Of a stretch of DNA of 43,661 bases, positions 21,807 to 30,134 are shown piece after piece. Source of the stretch: Bacteroidota bacterium (GTDB taxonomy: Bacteria; Bacteroidota; Bacteroidia; Flavobacteriales_F; PHOS-HE28); NCBI GenBank assembly GCA_018267055.1, contig JAFDZF010000168.1, positions 1 to 43,661 of the forward strand. Reading direction: 5' to 3'. Below the pieces are notes generated by a model. The model worked only from the letters and a program-made list of their open reading frames with translations, searched no databases and was not told where the DNA came from. The translations under genes and the position numbers were made by a program. Positions within the stretch are counted from its first letter, which is position 1, and every line of letters begins with the position of its first letter.

Positions 21807-21814
21807 GAAAGGTA
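21807..21814 (-). promoter_or_regulatory. -7 element of the menI-like/menFDB operon
   Basis: On the minus strand TACCTTTC, seven of eight matches to TAnnTTTG, six bases before the ATG at 21800. It lies in the 37-base gap to the divergent OmpR-type gene. Confidence 0.45.
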
Positions 21815-21822
21815 GCCCGGCC

Positions 21823-21830
21823 GATCTTTG
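21823..21830 (+). promoter_or_regulatory. -7-like element of OmpR-type gene
   Basis: GATCTTTG, seven of eight matches to TAnnTTTG, ending seven bases before the ATG at 21838. Only eight bases separate it from the opposite-strand element, so the two promoters overlap. Confidence 0.4.
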
Positions 21831-21837
21831 TCCCCCG

Positions 21838-22539
21838 ATGGAGGCCCCGCGCAAGAAACGGCTCCTGCTCGTGGAGGACGAGGAGACCCTCCGTTCCACC
21901 CTGCGCATGAACTTCGAGCTGGAGGGCTATGACGTGACCACGGCCGTGCGCGGCAGCGAGGCGCTGGACCGCATGCGGGGCGCGCATTTCGATGGGGTGG
22001 TGCTGGACGTGATGCTGCCCGATGTCGACGGCTTCACCGTGTGCGAGACCATCCGGCTGGAAGGCGACCGCACGCCGGTGCTCTTCCTCACCGCCCGCAC
22101 CACGCCCAGCGACCGCATCCGGGGCCTGAAGGCGGGCGATGACTACCTGGGCAAGCCCTTCGACCTGACCGAGCTGCTGCTGCGGGTGCAGAAGCTCGCC
22201 GCGCGCGCGCCCGGCGGCGAGGGCGGTGCGGCGCCCACCAAGCGGAGCTTCGGCACCAACCTGGTGGACCTCGATTCGTTCGAGGTCACCGGCCAGCGGG
22301 GATTGAAGAAGCGGCTGACCAAGCGGGAGATCATGCTGCTGCGCCTGCTGATGGACCGGGCGGGGGAAGTGGTCTCGCGGGAGGAGATCCTGCAGAAGGT
22401 CTGGGGGTACGACGTGTTCCCCACCACCCGCACCATCGACAATTTCATCGTGGCCTTCCGGAAATATTTCGAGCCCGACCCCCAGAGCCCCAGGCACTTC
22501 CGTTCGGTGCGCGGGGTGGGCTACACCTTCGTTCCCTGA
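21838..22539 (+). CDS. OmpR-family response regulator (orphan)
   Basis: A 233-residue regulator. The receiver domain has the acidic pair LLVEDEETLRS near residue 10, phosphorylated Asp57 in GVVLDVMLPDVDGF, the switch residue in LFLTARTT and the lysine in YLGKPFDLTELLLRV. The output domain is winged-helix (Trans_reg_C): LTKREIMLLRLLMDRAGEVV near residue 160, REEILQKVWGYDVFPTTRTI, and the end RSVRGVGYTFVP. The start at 21838 (MEAPRKKRLLLVEDE) is nearly at the promoter. No histidine kinase is adjacent, so it is an orphan here; it ends at a strong hairpin terminator (22645-22668). Confidence 0.93.
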   Translation: MEAPRKKRLLLVEDEETLRSTLRMNFELEGYDVTTAVRGSEALDRMRGAHFDGVVLDVMLPDVDGFTVCETIRLEGDRTPVLFLTARTTPSDRIRGLKAGDDYLGKPFDLTELLLRVQKLAARAPGGEGGAAPTKRSFGTNLVDLDSFEVTGQRGLKKRLTKREIMLLRLLMDRAGEVVSREEILQKVWGYDVFPTTRTIDNFIVAFRKYFEPDPQSPRHFRSVRGVGYTFVP

Positions 22540-22644
22540 AGTTTTCAACAGGGGGAGGCAACCCTTCTCCCACGCCCCCGTCTTCCTATCGACCAAGGGT
22601 CTTCCTTGGATCTGGTTCCATCAATTCCTTGCAGGTTTACCAAG

Positions 22645-22680
22645 CAGGGGCCCCTCACCGGGCCCCTGTTCGGTTTTCGG
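22645..22680 (+). terminator. rho-independent terminator
   Basis: A perfect 9-base stem, CAGGGGCCC (22645-22653), loop CTCACC, GGGCCCCTG (22660-22668), is followed by TTCGGTTTTC. It lies 106 bases after the OmpR gene. A smaller dyad (CCAAGG/CCTTGG, 22593-22609) precedes it. Confidence 0.7.
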
Positions 22681-22700
22681 TCCTTTCGTGAAGGTCCCTG

Positions 22701-22732
22701 TTGGACACCCCGGAGGGACCGGGGTACCTTTG
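22701..22732 (+). promoter_or_regulatory. consensus Bacteroidota promoter
   Basis: TTG (22701-22703) and TACCTTTG (22725-22732) are 21 bases apart, a perfect match to the TTG-N19-21-TAnnTTTG promoter. The next gene starts at 22796, giving a leader of about 58 bases. Confidence 0.65.
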
Positions 22733-22795
22733 GGCCCTTCCGCGCTGAGACGACCCTGGCCACCACGAGGGAAGGGCGCGCATCCCGTTCAGCCC

Positions 22796-25700
22796 ATGAG
22801 CCCATCGTTCCGCCTGCCATCGTTCATCCTGCCCACCGCCTGCTGCCTGCTCCTGGCCGGCCCGGCGGACGCCCAGCTGCCCCCGTTCCAGCATGAGCAA
22901 GTGCTCACGGGCGTGTTCAGTCCCACTTCGATCTGCTTCCTGCCCGATGGGCGGGCGCTGGTGACCTCGCTCGGCGGGATGGTCTCCATCACCTCCCCGA
23001 TCGCGCAGCAGCCCGTGACCACGTCGATCTACCTCGCCCTGAACGACGTGAACACCAGCGCCGAGCACGGCCTGCTGGAGGTGGTGCTGGACCCCGACTT
23101 CGCCCAGAACCACTGGATCTACCTCTACTACAGCGCCCTGGACATGCACAACAAGCTGGTGCGGTTCACGGACATGGGCGACCACGCCGACCCGGCCTCG
23201 GCCACGGTGATCTTCCAGACCCAGGACCCCTTCAGCGGCTGCTGCCATACGGGAGGGGCCATCTGCTTCGACAACACGGGGAAGATCCTGCTGACGGTGG
23301 GCGACGATTTCAATCCGCTGCTCGCCCAGGACCTGCACAGCCCGTACGGGAAGGTGCACCGCTTGAACCGCGACGGCAGCGTCCCGACGGACAACCCCTA
23401 CTACGACGCCACGCCCGGCGCGTACAACGCCACCGGCAAGCTCAAGTCGGTCTACTCCTACGGCCTGCGGAACCCCTTCCGCGCCTTCTACGATGCGCCG
23501 ACGGACCGCTTCCTGATCGGTGAGGTGGGCGGCAACGACCACACGGTGGCCTGGGAGGACCTGCACCTGAACGCGCCCGGCGCGAACTTCGGCTGGCCCT
23601 TCTGCGGCGATGGCGGCCGCGACCCGTCGGGCAACTGCACCGACCCGCAGTACTCCGACCCGATCTTCACCTATCCGCACAACGGCAGCGGCGCCTCGCT
23701 CACCGGCGGCTTCGTCTACCACGGCACCATGTTCCCGCCGGAGTGGCAGGGCCGCTACTTCTACGGGGATTACGCGCGCAACTGGATCCGGTACCTGGAC
23801 TTCGATGCGCAGGGCCACGTGGTGGGCGACCATCCCTTCGTGGACAGCTCCGTTTACGGCGACCTGGCCGCGGCGGCCGTGGTGAAGCTGATCGAGGGGC
23901 CCGACGGCTCCCTCTACTACATCAGCATCTTCGATGACTATGTGAACTACACGGGTACGATCCACCGCATCTTCCTCTCGCCCGACCAGGCGCCGGTGTG
24001 CGGCACGGCCACGGCCTCGCCCGACCACGGTGCCGGCCCCTCGCTGTCGGTGGACTTCTCCGCCACGGCCACCGATCCCGAAGGCGAGGCCCTGACCTAC
24101 ACCTGGGTGTTCGACGACGGCCAGCCCAACGCCATCGGGCAGAACGTGACGCACCTCTATACCGCCGTCGGGATCTACCACCCGCAGCTGCTGGTATCGG
24201 ACGGCGCGCACACCATCAACTGCTCCACGCTCACGGTGCGGGTGGGCCTGCCGCCCGTGGTGCAGATCACCGCCCCGGCGAACGGTTCGCTCTTCCATGC
24301 CGGTGACGTGGTGACCTTCACGGGAGTAGCCACGGACGATGGCCCCCTGACGCAGGCCAGCTACTCCTGGGCCGTGGTGTTCAACCACGACCAGCACATC
24401 CACCCGGCGGCCGGCGCCACGGGCACGTCGAGCTTCGACCTCATCATCCCCAACACCGGCCACGGCTTCACGGGGAACACGCACTACACCATCACCCTCA
24501 CGGTGACGGACGAGGACGGCCTGTCCACGTCCACCTCGGTGCAGATCTTCCCCGAGAAGGTGAACGTGACGGTGGACAGCGATCCCCAGGGCCTGGAGGT
24601 GCTGGTGGAAGGCTCGCCGCACCTGACGCCCTTCACCTCGGACCAGGCGATCGGGCAGCTGCTCACCGTGGCCCCGGCCAGCCAGCAGCAATGCCAGAGC
24701 GGCGGCGGCTACACCTTCGACCATTGGAGCGACAGCCAGCCGATGATCCACCAATACCTGGTGCCCGCGGCCGGCGGCACCCTCACCGCCCACTTCGCCA
24801 GCGCCGGCGCCTGCGCCTATTGCGGGACGGCCCTGGCCTTCGACGGCGTGGACGATGAGGTGACGCTGTCGCCCTTCACCCTCAATGGGGACTTCACCAT
24901 CGAGTTCTGGCTGCGGCCCGACCCGGTGCTCACCGAGGCGGACGTGATCCTCGGCAACGACCAGGACCTTTCGCTGGACCTCAAGAACGGCCGCATGCAC
25001 CTGCTGGCCGGCATCGACCGCCTGACCTCGTCCGCGGCGGTGCCCCCGAACCAGTGGACCCACTACGCCGTGGTCCGCGCGGCGGGGCAGCCGCGCCTGT
25101 ACGTGAACGGGGTGCTCGACGCCGCGGCCACGCTGAGCACCTTCAACACGGCGCTCACGCTGAAGACGATGGGCACCGGCATGCAGACCGGCCACCTGGA
25201 CGGCGCCTTGGACGAGCTGCGGATCTGGAGCGTGGCCCGCAGCATGGGGGCGATCCAAGCCACCATGAACACGCAGGTGTCCCCCACGAGCCCGGACCTG
25301 GTGGCCTACTGGCGCTTCGACCAGCCCCAGGTGCAGGTGGTGGAGGACATCAGCCCCGGCGGGCACAACGGGGTGCTGGGCGCCACCGCCGACGTGGGCG
25401 ATGACGATCCGGTGTTCTTCACCACGAACGGCCCGATGGCCCAGGCCTGCCCGCATCCGGTGGCGCTGCACCTGCGTGCGATGCTGCAAGGGCCGTACGA
25501 CCCCGGCACCGGCCGCATGCGCGATGACCTGCGCGCGCTGGGCCTGCTCCCGCTGAACGAGCCGTACACCGCCCTGGGCCTGCCCGTGGTGGGCACGGAC
25601 CCCGGCGGCACCATCGCGCCCGCCGTCCTCCAGGTCACCGGGCCGAACGCCATCGTGGATTGGGTGCACATCGAGCTGCGCGACGCGGCCTCTCCGGCCA

Positions 25701-26197
25701 CCGTGGTGGCCAGCTGCAACGCCTTGGTGCAGCGGGACGGCGACATCGTTTCGACCGACGGGGTCAGCGCTCCATCGATCCTGGTGGACCATCCGTCGTG
25801 CTACCTGGTGCTTCGCCACCGCAACCACTTCGGGGTGATGACCGCCCAGCCCCTGGACGTGTCGGGCAGCGCGATCACCGTGGACCTGAGCTCGCCCGCC
25901 CAGGCCTGCTACGGCACCAATGCCCGCATCGAGGAGGGGGGGGTGTTGGCGCTGGTCGCCGGCAACACTAACTTGGACTCGTTGTTGAAGTACGTCGGCT
26001 TCGCGAACGACCGGGACCCGATCCTCGTAGCAGTGGGCGGGTCGGTGCCTACACGGACCGTGACGGCCTATGCGCTCACCGATGTGAACCTCGACGGCGT
26101 GATCAAGTATACAGGCGTGCGCAACGACCGCGACATCATCCTCCAGAACATCGGCGGCCAGCTGCCGAACATCGTACGCACCGAGCAACTTCCCTAG
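22796..26197 (+). CDS. secreted PQQ-type dehydrogenase propeller with PKD, LamG and dockerin-like tail
   Basis: A 1133-residue extracellular protein with a signal peptide (MSPSFRLPSFILPTACCLLL, then AGPADAQ). Residues about 30-390 are a glucose/sorbosone-dehydrogenase beta-propeller (GSDH), as shown by CCHTGGAICFDNTGKILLTV, YSYGLRNPFRAFYD and GANFGWPFCGDGG. A PKD domain follows (about 393-485, WVFDDGQ), then Ig-like and repeat strands to 671, a LamG/concanavalin domain (about 675-850), and a C-terminal module (882-1133) ending in two related repeats. Repeat 1 is NLDSLLKYVGFANDRDPIL near residue 1059; repeat 2 is DVNLDGVIKYTGVRNDRDII near residue 1096. The DxNxDG loop resembles a dockerin calcium loop. 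No T9SS type-A or type-B tail is present. The start gives the signal peptide. A small T9SS-tailed protein follows after 14 bases. Confidence 0.85.
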   Translation: MSPSFRLPSFILPTACCLLLAGPADAQLPPFQHEQVLTGVFSPTSICFLPDGRALVTSLGGMVSITSPIAQQPVTTSIYLALNDVNTSAEHGLLEVVLDPDFAQNHWIYLYYSALDMHNKLVRFTDMGDHADPASATVIFQTQDPFSGCCHTGGAICFDNTGKILLTVGDDFNPLLAQDLHSPYGKVHRLNRDGSVPTDNPYYDATPGAYNATGKLKSVYSYGLRNPFRAFYDAPTDRFLIGEVGGNDHTVAWEDLHLNAPGANFGWPFCGDGGRDPSGNCTDPQYSDPIFTYPHNGSGASLTGGFVYHGTMFPPEWQGRYFYGDYARNWIRYLDFDAQGHVVGDHPFVDSSVYGDLAAAAVVKLIEGPDGSLYYISIFDDYVNYTGTIHRIFLSPDQAPVCGTATASPDHGAGPSLSVDFSATATDPEGEALTYTWVFDDGQPNAIGQNVTHLYTAVGIYHPQLLVSDGAHTINCSTLTVRVGLPPVVQITAPANGSLFHAGDVVTFTGVATDDGPLTQASYSWAVVFNHDQHIHPAAGATGTSSFDLIIPNTGHGFTGNTHYTITLTVTDEDGLSTSTSVQIFPEKVNVTVDSDPQGLEVLVEGSPHLTPFTSDQAIGQLLTVAPASQQQCQSGGGYTFDHWSDSQPMIHQYLVPAAGGTLTAHFASAGACAYCGTALAFDGVDDEVTLSPFTLNGDFTIEFWLRPDPVLTEADVILGNDQDLSLDLKNGRMHLLAGIDRLTSSAAVPPNQWTHYAVVRAAGQPRLYVNGVLDAAATLSTFNTALTLKTMGTGMQTGHLDGALDELRIWSVARSMGAIQATMNTQVSPTSPDLVAYWRFDQPQVQVVEDISPGGHNGVLGATADVGDDDPVFFTTNGPMAQACPHPVALHLRAMLQGPYDPGTGRMRDDLRALGLLPLNEPYTALGLPVVGTDPGGTIAPAVLQVTGPNAIVDWVHIELRDAASPATVVASCNALVQRDGDIVSTDGVSAPSILVDHPSCYLVLRHRNHFGVMTAQPLDVSGSAITVDLSSPAQACYGTNARIEEGGVLALVAGNTNLDSLLKYVGFANDRDPILVAVGGSVPTRTVTAYALTDVNLDGVIKYTGVRNDRDIILQNIGGQLPNIVRTEQLP

Positions 26198-26211
26198 CCT
26201 ATCCAGCAGCC

Positions 26212-26988
26212 ATGCAACATTTCCGTACCCCCCTGTTCGCCGCCCTGGCCCTATTGACCGCCGTGCCGGCGTTCGCGCAAGGCCGGATGGACATCGGCCT
26301 CTTCTCCCCGAGCGAAGGCCGGCTCGAGGTGAAGGTGCGCCCCTCCGCCGACTTCGATGGCGTCTTCTCCTCGCTGGTGTTCACCCTGCGCTGGGACAAG
26401 AACACCGACATCGCCTTGCTGGCACCGAAGCAGTCGGACGTGATCGCCCAGCACATCCGCACCTCGCGGTCCGGTGACGTGCGCGAGAACGGCCCCTTCG
26501 AGTACCAGGTCTTCGCGGGCTTCGGCTTCGATGCCCTGCAGAACACCGGCATCCATTGGGAGGCCGGCCAGGAGTACACGATCATGACCATCCCTGTGAC
26601 GGGCAAGGGCTCCGTGGAGCTGGTGAACGATGAATGGACCGGCGAGACCGAGGTGAACGCCGACTTCTACATCTCCCTGGGCGGCGCCGACCACACGGGC
26701 TCCATCTACAAGAGCCTGGCCACCACCACCGACCTGGACGGCACGGTGACGATCCAGCCCAACCCCAACGAGGGCCGGTTCACGTTCTCCTTCGCCGCCG
26801 CCGAGCCGAGCGACATCCGCATCGAGGTGCTGAACACCCTGGGCCAGTCGGTCTACACCGACCAGCTCCGCGGGTTCCAGGGCAGCTACCGCAAGGACAT
26901 GGACCTGACCACCATGAGCGACGGCATCTACTACCTGAAGATCACCCGCGCGGAACAGACCAGCGTGCACAAGATCGTGTACCGCTGA
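26212..26988 (+). CDS. small secreted protein with T9SS type-A tail, possibly cohesin-like
   Basis: A 258-residue protein with signal peptide MQHFRTPLFAALALLTAVPA (then FAQ). Residues 28-165 are a beta-rich domain whose opening, GRLEVKVRPSADFDGVFSSL followed by VFTLRWDKN, and later strand EAGQEYTIMTIPVTGKG resemble the cohesin-type jelly-roll pattern; this is judged by eye. Residues 179-258 are a clear T9SS type-A sorting domain: VTIQPNPNEGRFTFSF, IRIEVLNTLGQSVYTDQL, DLTTMSDGIYYLKITRAEQT and the end VHKIVYR. The tail would lead to secretion and attachment at the cell surface. It lies 14 bases after a large protein without such a tail and with dockerin-like repeats, so the two are probably partners. 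It ends at a bidirectional terminator. Confidence 0.8.
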   Translation: MQHFRTPLFAALALLTAVPAFAQGRMDIGLFSPSEGRLEVKVRPSADFDGVFSSLVFTLRWDKNTDIALLAPKQSDVIAQHIRTSRSGDVRENGPFEYQVFAGFGFDALQNTGIHWEAGQEYTIMTIPVTGKGSVELVNDEWTGETEVNADFYISLGGADHTGSIYKSLATTTDLDGTVTIQPNPNEGRFTFSFAAAEPSDIRIEVLNTLGQSVYTDQLRGFQGSYRKDMDLTTMSDGIYYLKITRAEQTSVHKIVYR

Positions 26989-27009
26989 CCCACCGGACCA
27001 TTTTTCGGG

Positions 27010-27035
27010 AAAGGGGCCTCCGGGCCCCTTTTTCG
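27010..27035. terminator. bidirectional rho-independent terminator
   Basis: AAAGGGGCC (27010-27018), loop TCCG, GGCCCCTTT (27023-27031), followed by TTCG on the plus strand and preceded by a T-rich run (27001-27005 TTTTT), which becomes A-rich/T-rich for the convergent gene. It serves both 26988(+) and 27052(-). Confidence 0.75.
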
Positions 27036-27051
27036 TTCCCGGCGGCGCCGG

Positions 27052-29805
27052 TCACCCGGTGATGCAGAAGGCGCAGTACCGGCTGTCGGGATCGTGCCGG
27101 ACCGGCGTGCCGGGGTCCAGCATCTCCGCGGCGGCGGCGAGGAACAGGTCGCTGAGGACCGGCAGCAGGTCCCGCGTGATGTGGGGGGAACCGTCCACCC
27201 GCAGGAACAGCCCGCTGCTCCCCGCCGAGCGCTGCATGGGCTGCAGGCCGGCCTTCACCAAGGGGACCTGGGGGTTCTGCATGAGGTAGAGCCAGGCGTA
27301 CACCAGGAGCTGGGCGGCATACCGCTTCTCTCCGCGCAGGGCATCGAGGGTCAGTTCCTTCACCGCCAGGGTGGCGGGGTCGACACGGCCGGTCTTGAGG
27401 TCGAGGATGTGGAGGATGCCGTCGCGGTCGTCCACGCGGTCGAGGCGGCCCTTGAGCATCATCGGTACGCCCAGGCGCTCCAAGGCCCCGGGCACGGCGC
27501 ACTGGAGCGGCTCCTCCAGCGCGAGCGGCATGATGGACGTGCCCTGGCGGACCGTACGGGCCTCGTGCCGGAGGAAGCGCTCGGCGGCACGCACGGCCAT
27601 GGCGGCCTGCAGCAGCGGCTGCCCCTGGGCCAGGACGTCCGCGGGAAGCAGGGCCTCGAGCTCCCGGCGAAGCAGCGTGCCCACCTGGGCCGCGGCCTGT
27701 TCCAGCTGCTCGGGGTCCAGCGGCATGCCCAGCCAGGGCCGGTGCACGGCCTCGATCGTATGGTGCAGCGCATCGCCGAGCACGTTGCCCCCGATGCGGA
27801 CCTCGGGCGTCCCGGGTTCCTGCAGGCGCAGGATGCGCCGGAAGTGGAAGTCGAGCGGGCAGCGCAGGTGATCGCCCAGCATGGTGGGGGTGAGCCCTTG
27901 CGCGAGCAGCCGCTGCATCGCGGCGATCACGGCCCCGTCCTTGGCCACGGCGATGCGGGCCTCGCTCCGCAAGGGCACCGCGACGCGCGCATCGCTGGCG
28001 CGGAACAGTTCCCGCTGGTGGCGGTACCGCTCGTGCTCCAGTTGCAGGATGAACCGGCTGGGGCCCGCCGATCCCTCGGTCTCGGGATGGATGAGGACCA
28101 CCTCCTCCGCGCGCTGCACCATGCGGAGAAGGTTATAGGCCTGCACGGCATCGGTGCTTTCGCGCAGGGGCAGGCCGTAGGCGCGGCGCAGCTCGAAGGG
28201 GATGAACGAGCGGTCGTCGCCCCCGGAAGGCAGCGATCCTTCCTGCGCCCCCAGCAGCAGGATGTGCGTGGGGTCCAGGGCGCGCGTCTCCAGCATGCCC
28301 ATGACCTGCACCCCGCTGAGCGGCTCGCCGAAGAGGCCGATGCGTGCCGCGCGCACGAGGCGTTCCAGCAGGAAGGCATAGGAGCGCTGCTCCAAGGGAT
28401 GCGCATAGCGTGCCAGCGAGCGCTGCACGCGGCGGAGGGTGAGCGCGAACTGGTAGAGCTGCTCGGTGGCGAAGGCGTCGTCCGCCATGGCCTGCCGGGC
28501 CCAGGCCAGCAGCTGTGCGGTGCGGTCGGGCATCTCCGTGCGGGCATCGGCCACAGGCATGAACGCCGCTGCGGCATAGGCCCCCACGGGCGGAGGGAGG
28601 GCATCGAGGGCCTGGTCGCGCAGGAGCTCCGCCGGGACGTAGGTGCGCTGGGCCCCGGCCACCTCGCGGAGCAGGCGCTCGATGCCTTCGGCGCTGCCCG
28701 CATCGCGCATATAGGGGTGGCGCAGCAGGCGTTCCACGTCGGCGTGGAAATACCCCTGTCCGGGCCGCATGGCCGCATGCAGCTGGAGGAAGGCCTCGAC
28801 CAGGGAGGCGGCGGGCAGCTGGGCCAGGGGAAGGCCCATGGTGATGTTCACCGGGCCGAGACCGGCCGGCAAGGCCTCCAGCATGGGCTGGAGGAGCGCA
28901 CTATCGGCCAGCACCACGGCCGCTGATGCGCGTTGGGCCTCATCATACCGCGCCAGCCGGTCGCCTGCGCACCAGGCCTGTGCCGCATCGTTCGGGGCGC
29001 GCACCACGTGCAGCCGGATGGCCCCCTCGGCCAGGCGGGTCCCGGGCGGGACCACTCCGGGGCCGAACCGCCCGATGGCCTTCCGCAGGTGGTCGCCGGC
29101 CTCCTGGCGCACATCGTCCAGGTAGTAGCGGTCGGCATCCCAGGCGAAGCGGGCGCGCCCCTGCTGGTGCACCTGCGCCACCACCCGCTCCTGCGCGGGC
29201 GTGAAGGCGTTGAGCCCGACGAACCAGACCGCCCGCCAGGGCAGGGGAGAGGCCTCGGGCCGCTCGGCCGCCGTGCGCGCGATGAGGCCATTGGTGCCCG
29301 CGCCTTGCGCGAGCAGCCGCGCGTTGAGGGCGGCATGCATCCGGCCCTTGAGCGCCCAGTAGTGCACCATGCGTTCCTGGCCGCGGCTGAGCGGGGTATC
29401 GTTGAAGCTCCAATCGAGCTCCTCCCACGAGCGCAGGTCGCGGTAGAAGCCGTCGAGGGGGACCAGGTGCGCGTCGGCCTCGCTGATGTCGGTGAGCGCG
29501 GTGGACGCCCACAGGAGGAATTCGCCCAATGGCTGTATTTCGTTGCCGGCCACCGTGCGGTAGGCCTCGTAGGCCTCCAGCAACAGCTCTTCGGGGGGGA
29601 GGGGCCGCAGGCCGCTCCGCCGCTCCAGGAACGTATCCAGCGTGAAGAGCTCGGGGCTCCAGAGGGGCCCTCCGGCGGCCTGTGCCAGCCAGCGGCGCAG
29701 GTAGGTCCCCGCCCGCTGCCCCGGAAGCACCACCGCCACCTCCCGGAGGTCGGGGCCGTGTGCGGCCAGCAAGGCTTCGGCCACTTGTTCGAGGAACGCC
29801 TTCAT
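27052..29805 (-). CDS. AddB-like PD-(D/E)XK nuclease/helicase subunit
   Basis: A 917-residue protein related to the AddB subunit of the AddAB recombination nuclease, which processes double-strand DNA ends. The N-terminal helicase-like region has the degenerate nucleotide-binding opening EVAVVLPGQRAGTYLRRWLA. The middle shows the AddB-like VQVMGMLETRALDPTHILLL and QEGSLPSGGDDRSFIPFELR. The C-terminal nuclease domain has RCPLDFHFRRILRL near residue 644 and the catalytic GRLDRVDDRDGILHILDLKT near residue 800 with the PD-(D/E)XK aspartate and lysine. The final YCAFC and the RCP cysteine could form the AddB iron-sulfur site. Its probable partner AddA-like lies at 32715-35807, separated by two plus-strand genes. 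A TATTTTGG -7-like element (29816-29823) lies 10 bases upstream. Confidence 0.88.
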   Translation of the reverse strand: MKAFLEQVAEALLAAHGPDLREVAVVLPGQRAGTYLRRWLAQAAGGPLWSPELFTLDTFLERRSGLRPLPPEELLLEAYEAYRTVAGNEIQPLGEFLLWASTALTDISEADAHLVPLDGFYRDLRSWEELDWSFNDTPLSRGQERMVHYWALKGRMHAALNARLLAQGAGTNGLIARTAAERPEASPLPWRAVWFVGLNAFTPAQERVVAQVHQQGRARFAWDADRYYLDDVRQEAGDHLRKAIGRFGPGVVPPGTRLAEGAIRLHVVRAPNDAAQAWCAGDRLARYDEAQRASAAVVLADSALLQPMLEALPAGLGPVNITMGLPLAQLPAASLVEAFLQLHAAMRPGQGYFHADVERLLRHPYMRDAGSAEGIERLLREVAGAQRTYVPAELLRDQALDALPPPVGAYAAAAFMPVADARTEMPDRTAQLLAWARQAMADDAFATEQLYQFALTLRRVQRSLARYAHPLEQRSYAFLLERLVRAARIGLFGEPLSGVQVMGMLETRALDPTHILLLGAQEGSLPSGGDDRSFIPFELRRAYGLPLRESTDAVQAYNLLRMVQRAEEVVLIHPETEGSAGPSRFILQLEHERYRHQRELFRASDARVAVPLRSEARIAVAKDGAVIAAMQRLLAQGLTPTMLGDHLRCPLDFHFRRILRLQEPGTPEVRIGGNVLGDALHHTIEAVHRPWLGMPLDPEQLEQAAAQVGTLLRRELEALLPADVLAQGQPLLQAAMAVRAAERFLRHEARTVRQGTSIMPLALEEPLQCAVPGALERLGVPMMLKGRLDRVDDRDGILHILDLKTGRVDPATLAVKELTLDALRGEKRYAAQLLVYAWLYLMQNPQVPLVKAGLQPMQRSAGSSGLFLRVDGSPHITRDLLPVLSDLFLAAAAEMLDPGTPVRHDPDSRYCAFCITG

Positions 29806-29815
29806 CGATCTTCGC

Positions 29816-29823
29816 CCAAAATA
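29816..29823 (-). promoter_or_regulatory. -7-like element of addB-like gene
   Basis: On the minus strand TATTTTGG, seven of eight matches to TAnnTTTG, 10 bases before the ATG at 29805. It lies in a 26-base gap to the divergent small gene. Confidence 0.4.
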
Positions 29824-29831
29824 GACCCGGC

Positions 29832-30077
29832 GTGCCCACCCCTGGATTCCCCCTGTACCGCAAGCTCAGCGATGGCCGCCGCTGGTACCGTGTGGACGCG
29901 CCCGCGGAGCTGACCGAGGTGGAGCGCATCGGCGACCGCTTCGTCCGCCACCACCTGGTGGCGCACCAGTATCCCGAGCGGGTGCGCATCGCGGAGATCA
30001 TCGCGCAGGCCGATGGCCGGTACCTGCCCTGTTCGGAGCGCGAATTCCTGGACGCGCTCGACCGTTCCCCGGAATGA
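29832..30077 (+). CDS. small conserved hypothetical protein
   Basis: An 81-residue protein, here started at GTG 29832 (VPTPGFPLYRKLSDGRRWYR). The frame stays open further upstream inside the addB-like gene, but the promoter gap and the sequence character favour this start. The protein has the phrases PLYRKLSDGRRWYRVDAP, ERIGDRFVRHHLVAHQYPER and ADGRYLPCSEREFLDALDR, and no membrane segment. I recognise it only as a small conserved protein often near repair genes in Bacteroidota; the function is unknown. It is divergent from addB by 26 bases. Confidence 0.55.
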   Translation: MPTPGFPLYRKLSDGRRWYRVDAPAELTEVERIGDRFVRHHLVAHQYPERVRIAEIIAQADGRYLPCSEREFLDALDRSPE

Positions 30078-30134
30078 CGCGCCATGGCCCCCCGTAGGCA
30101 ACGCCCCGCCGTACCTTGTGGTCTTCTTGTTCGG

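Noticed and set aside
22655-26188. Very long open frame on the minus strand (1177 codons) opposite the GSDH/PKD protein
   Set aside because: Antisense of a gene with signal peptide and identifiable domains; no domain on the other strand.
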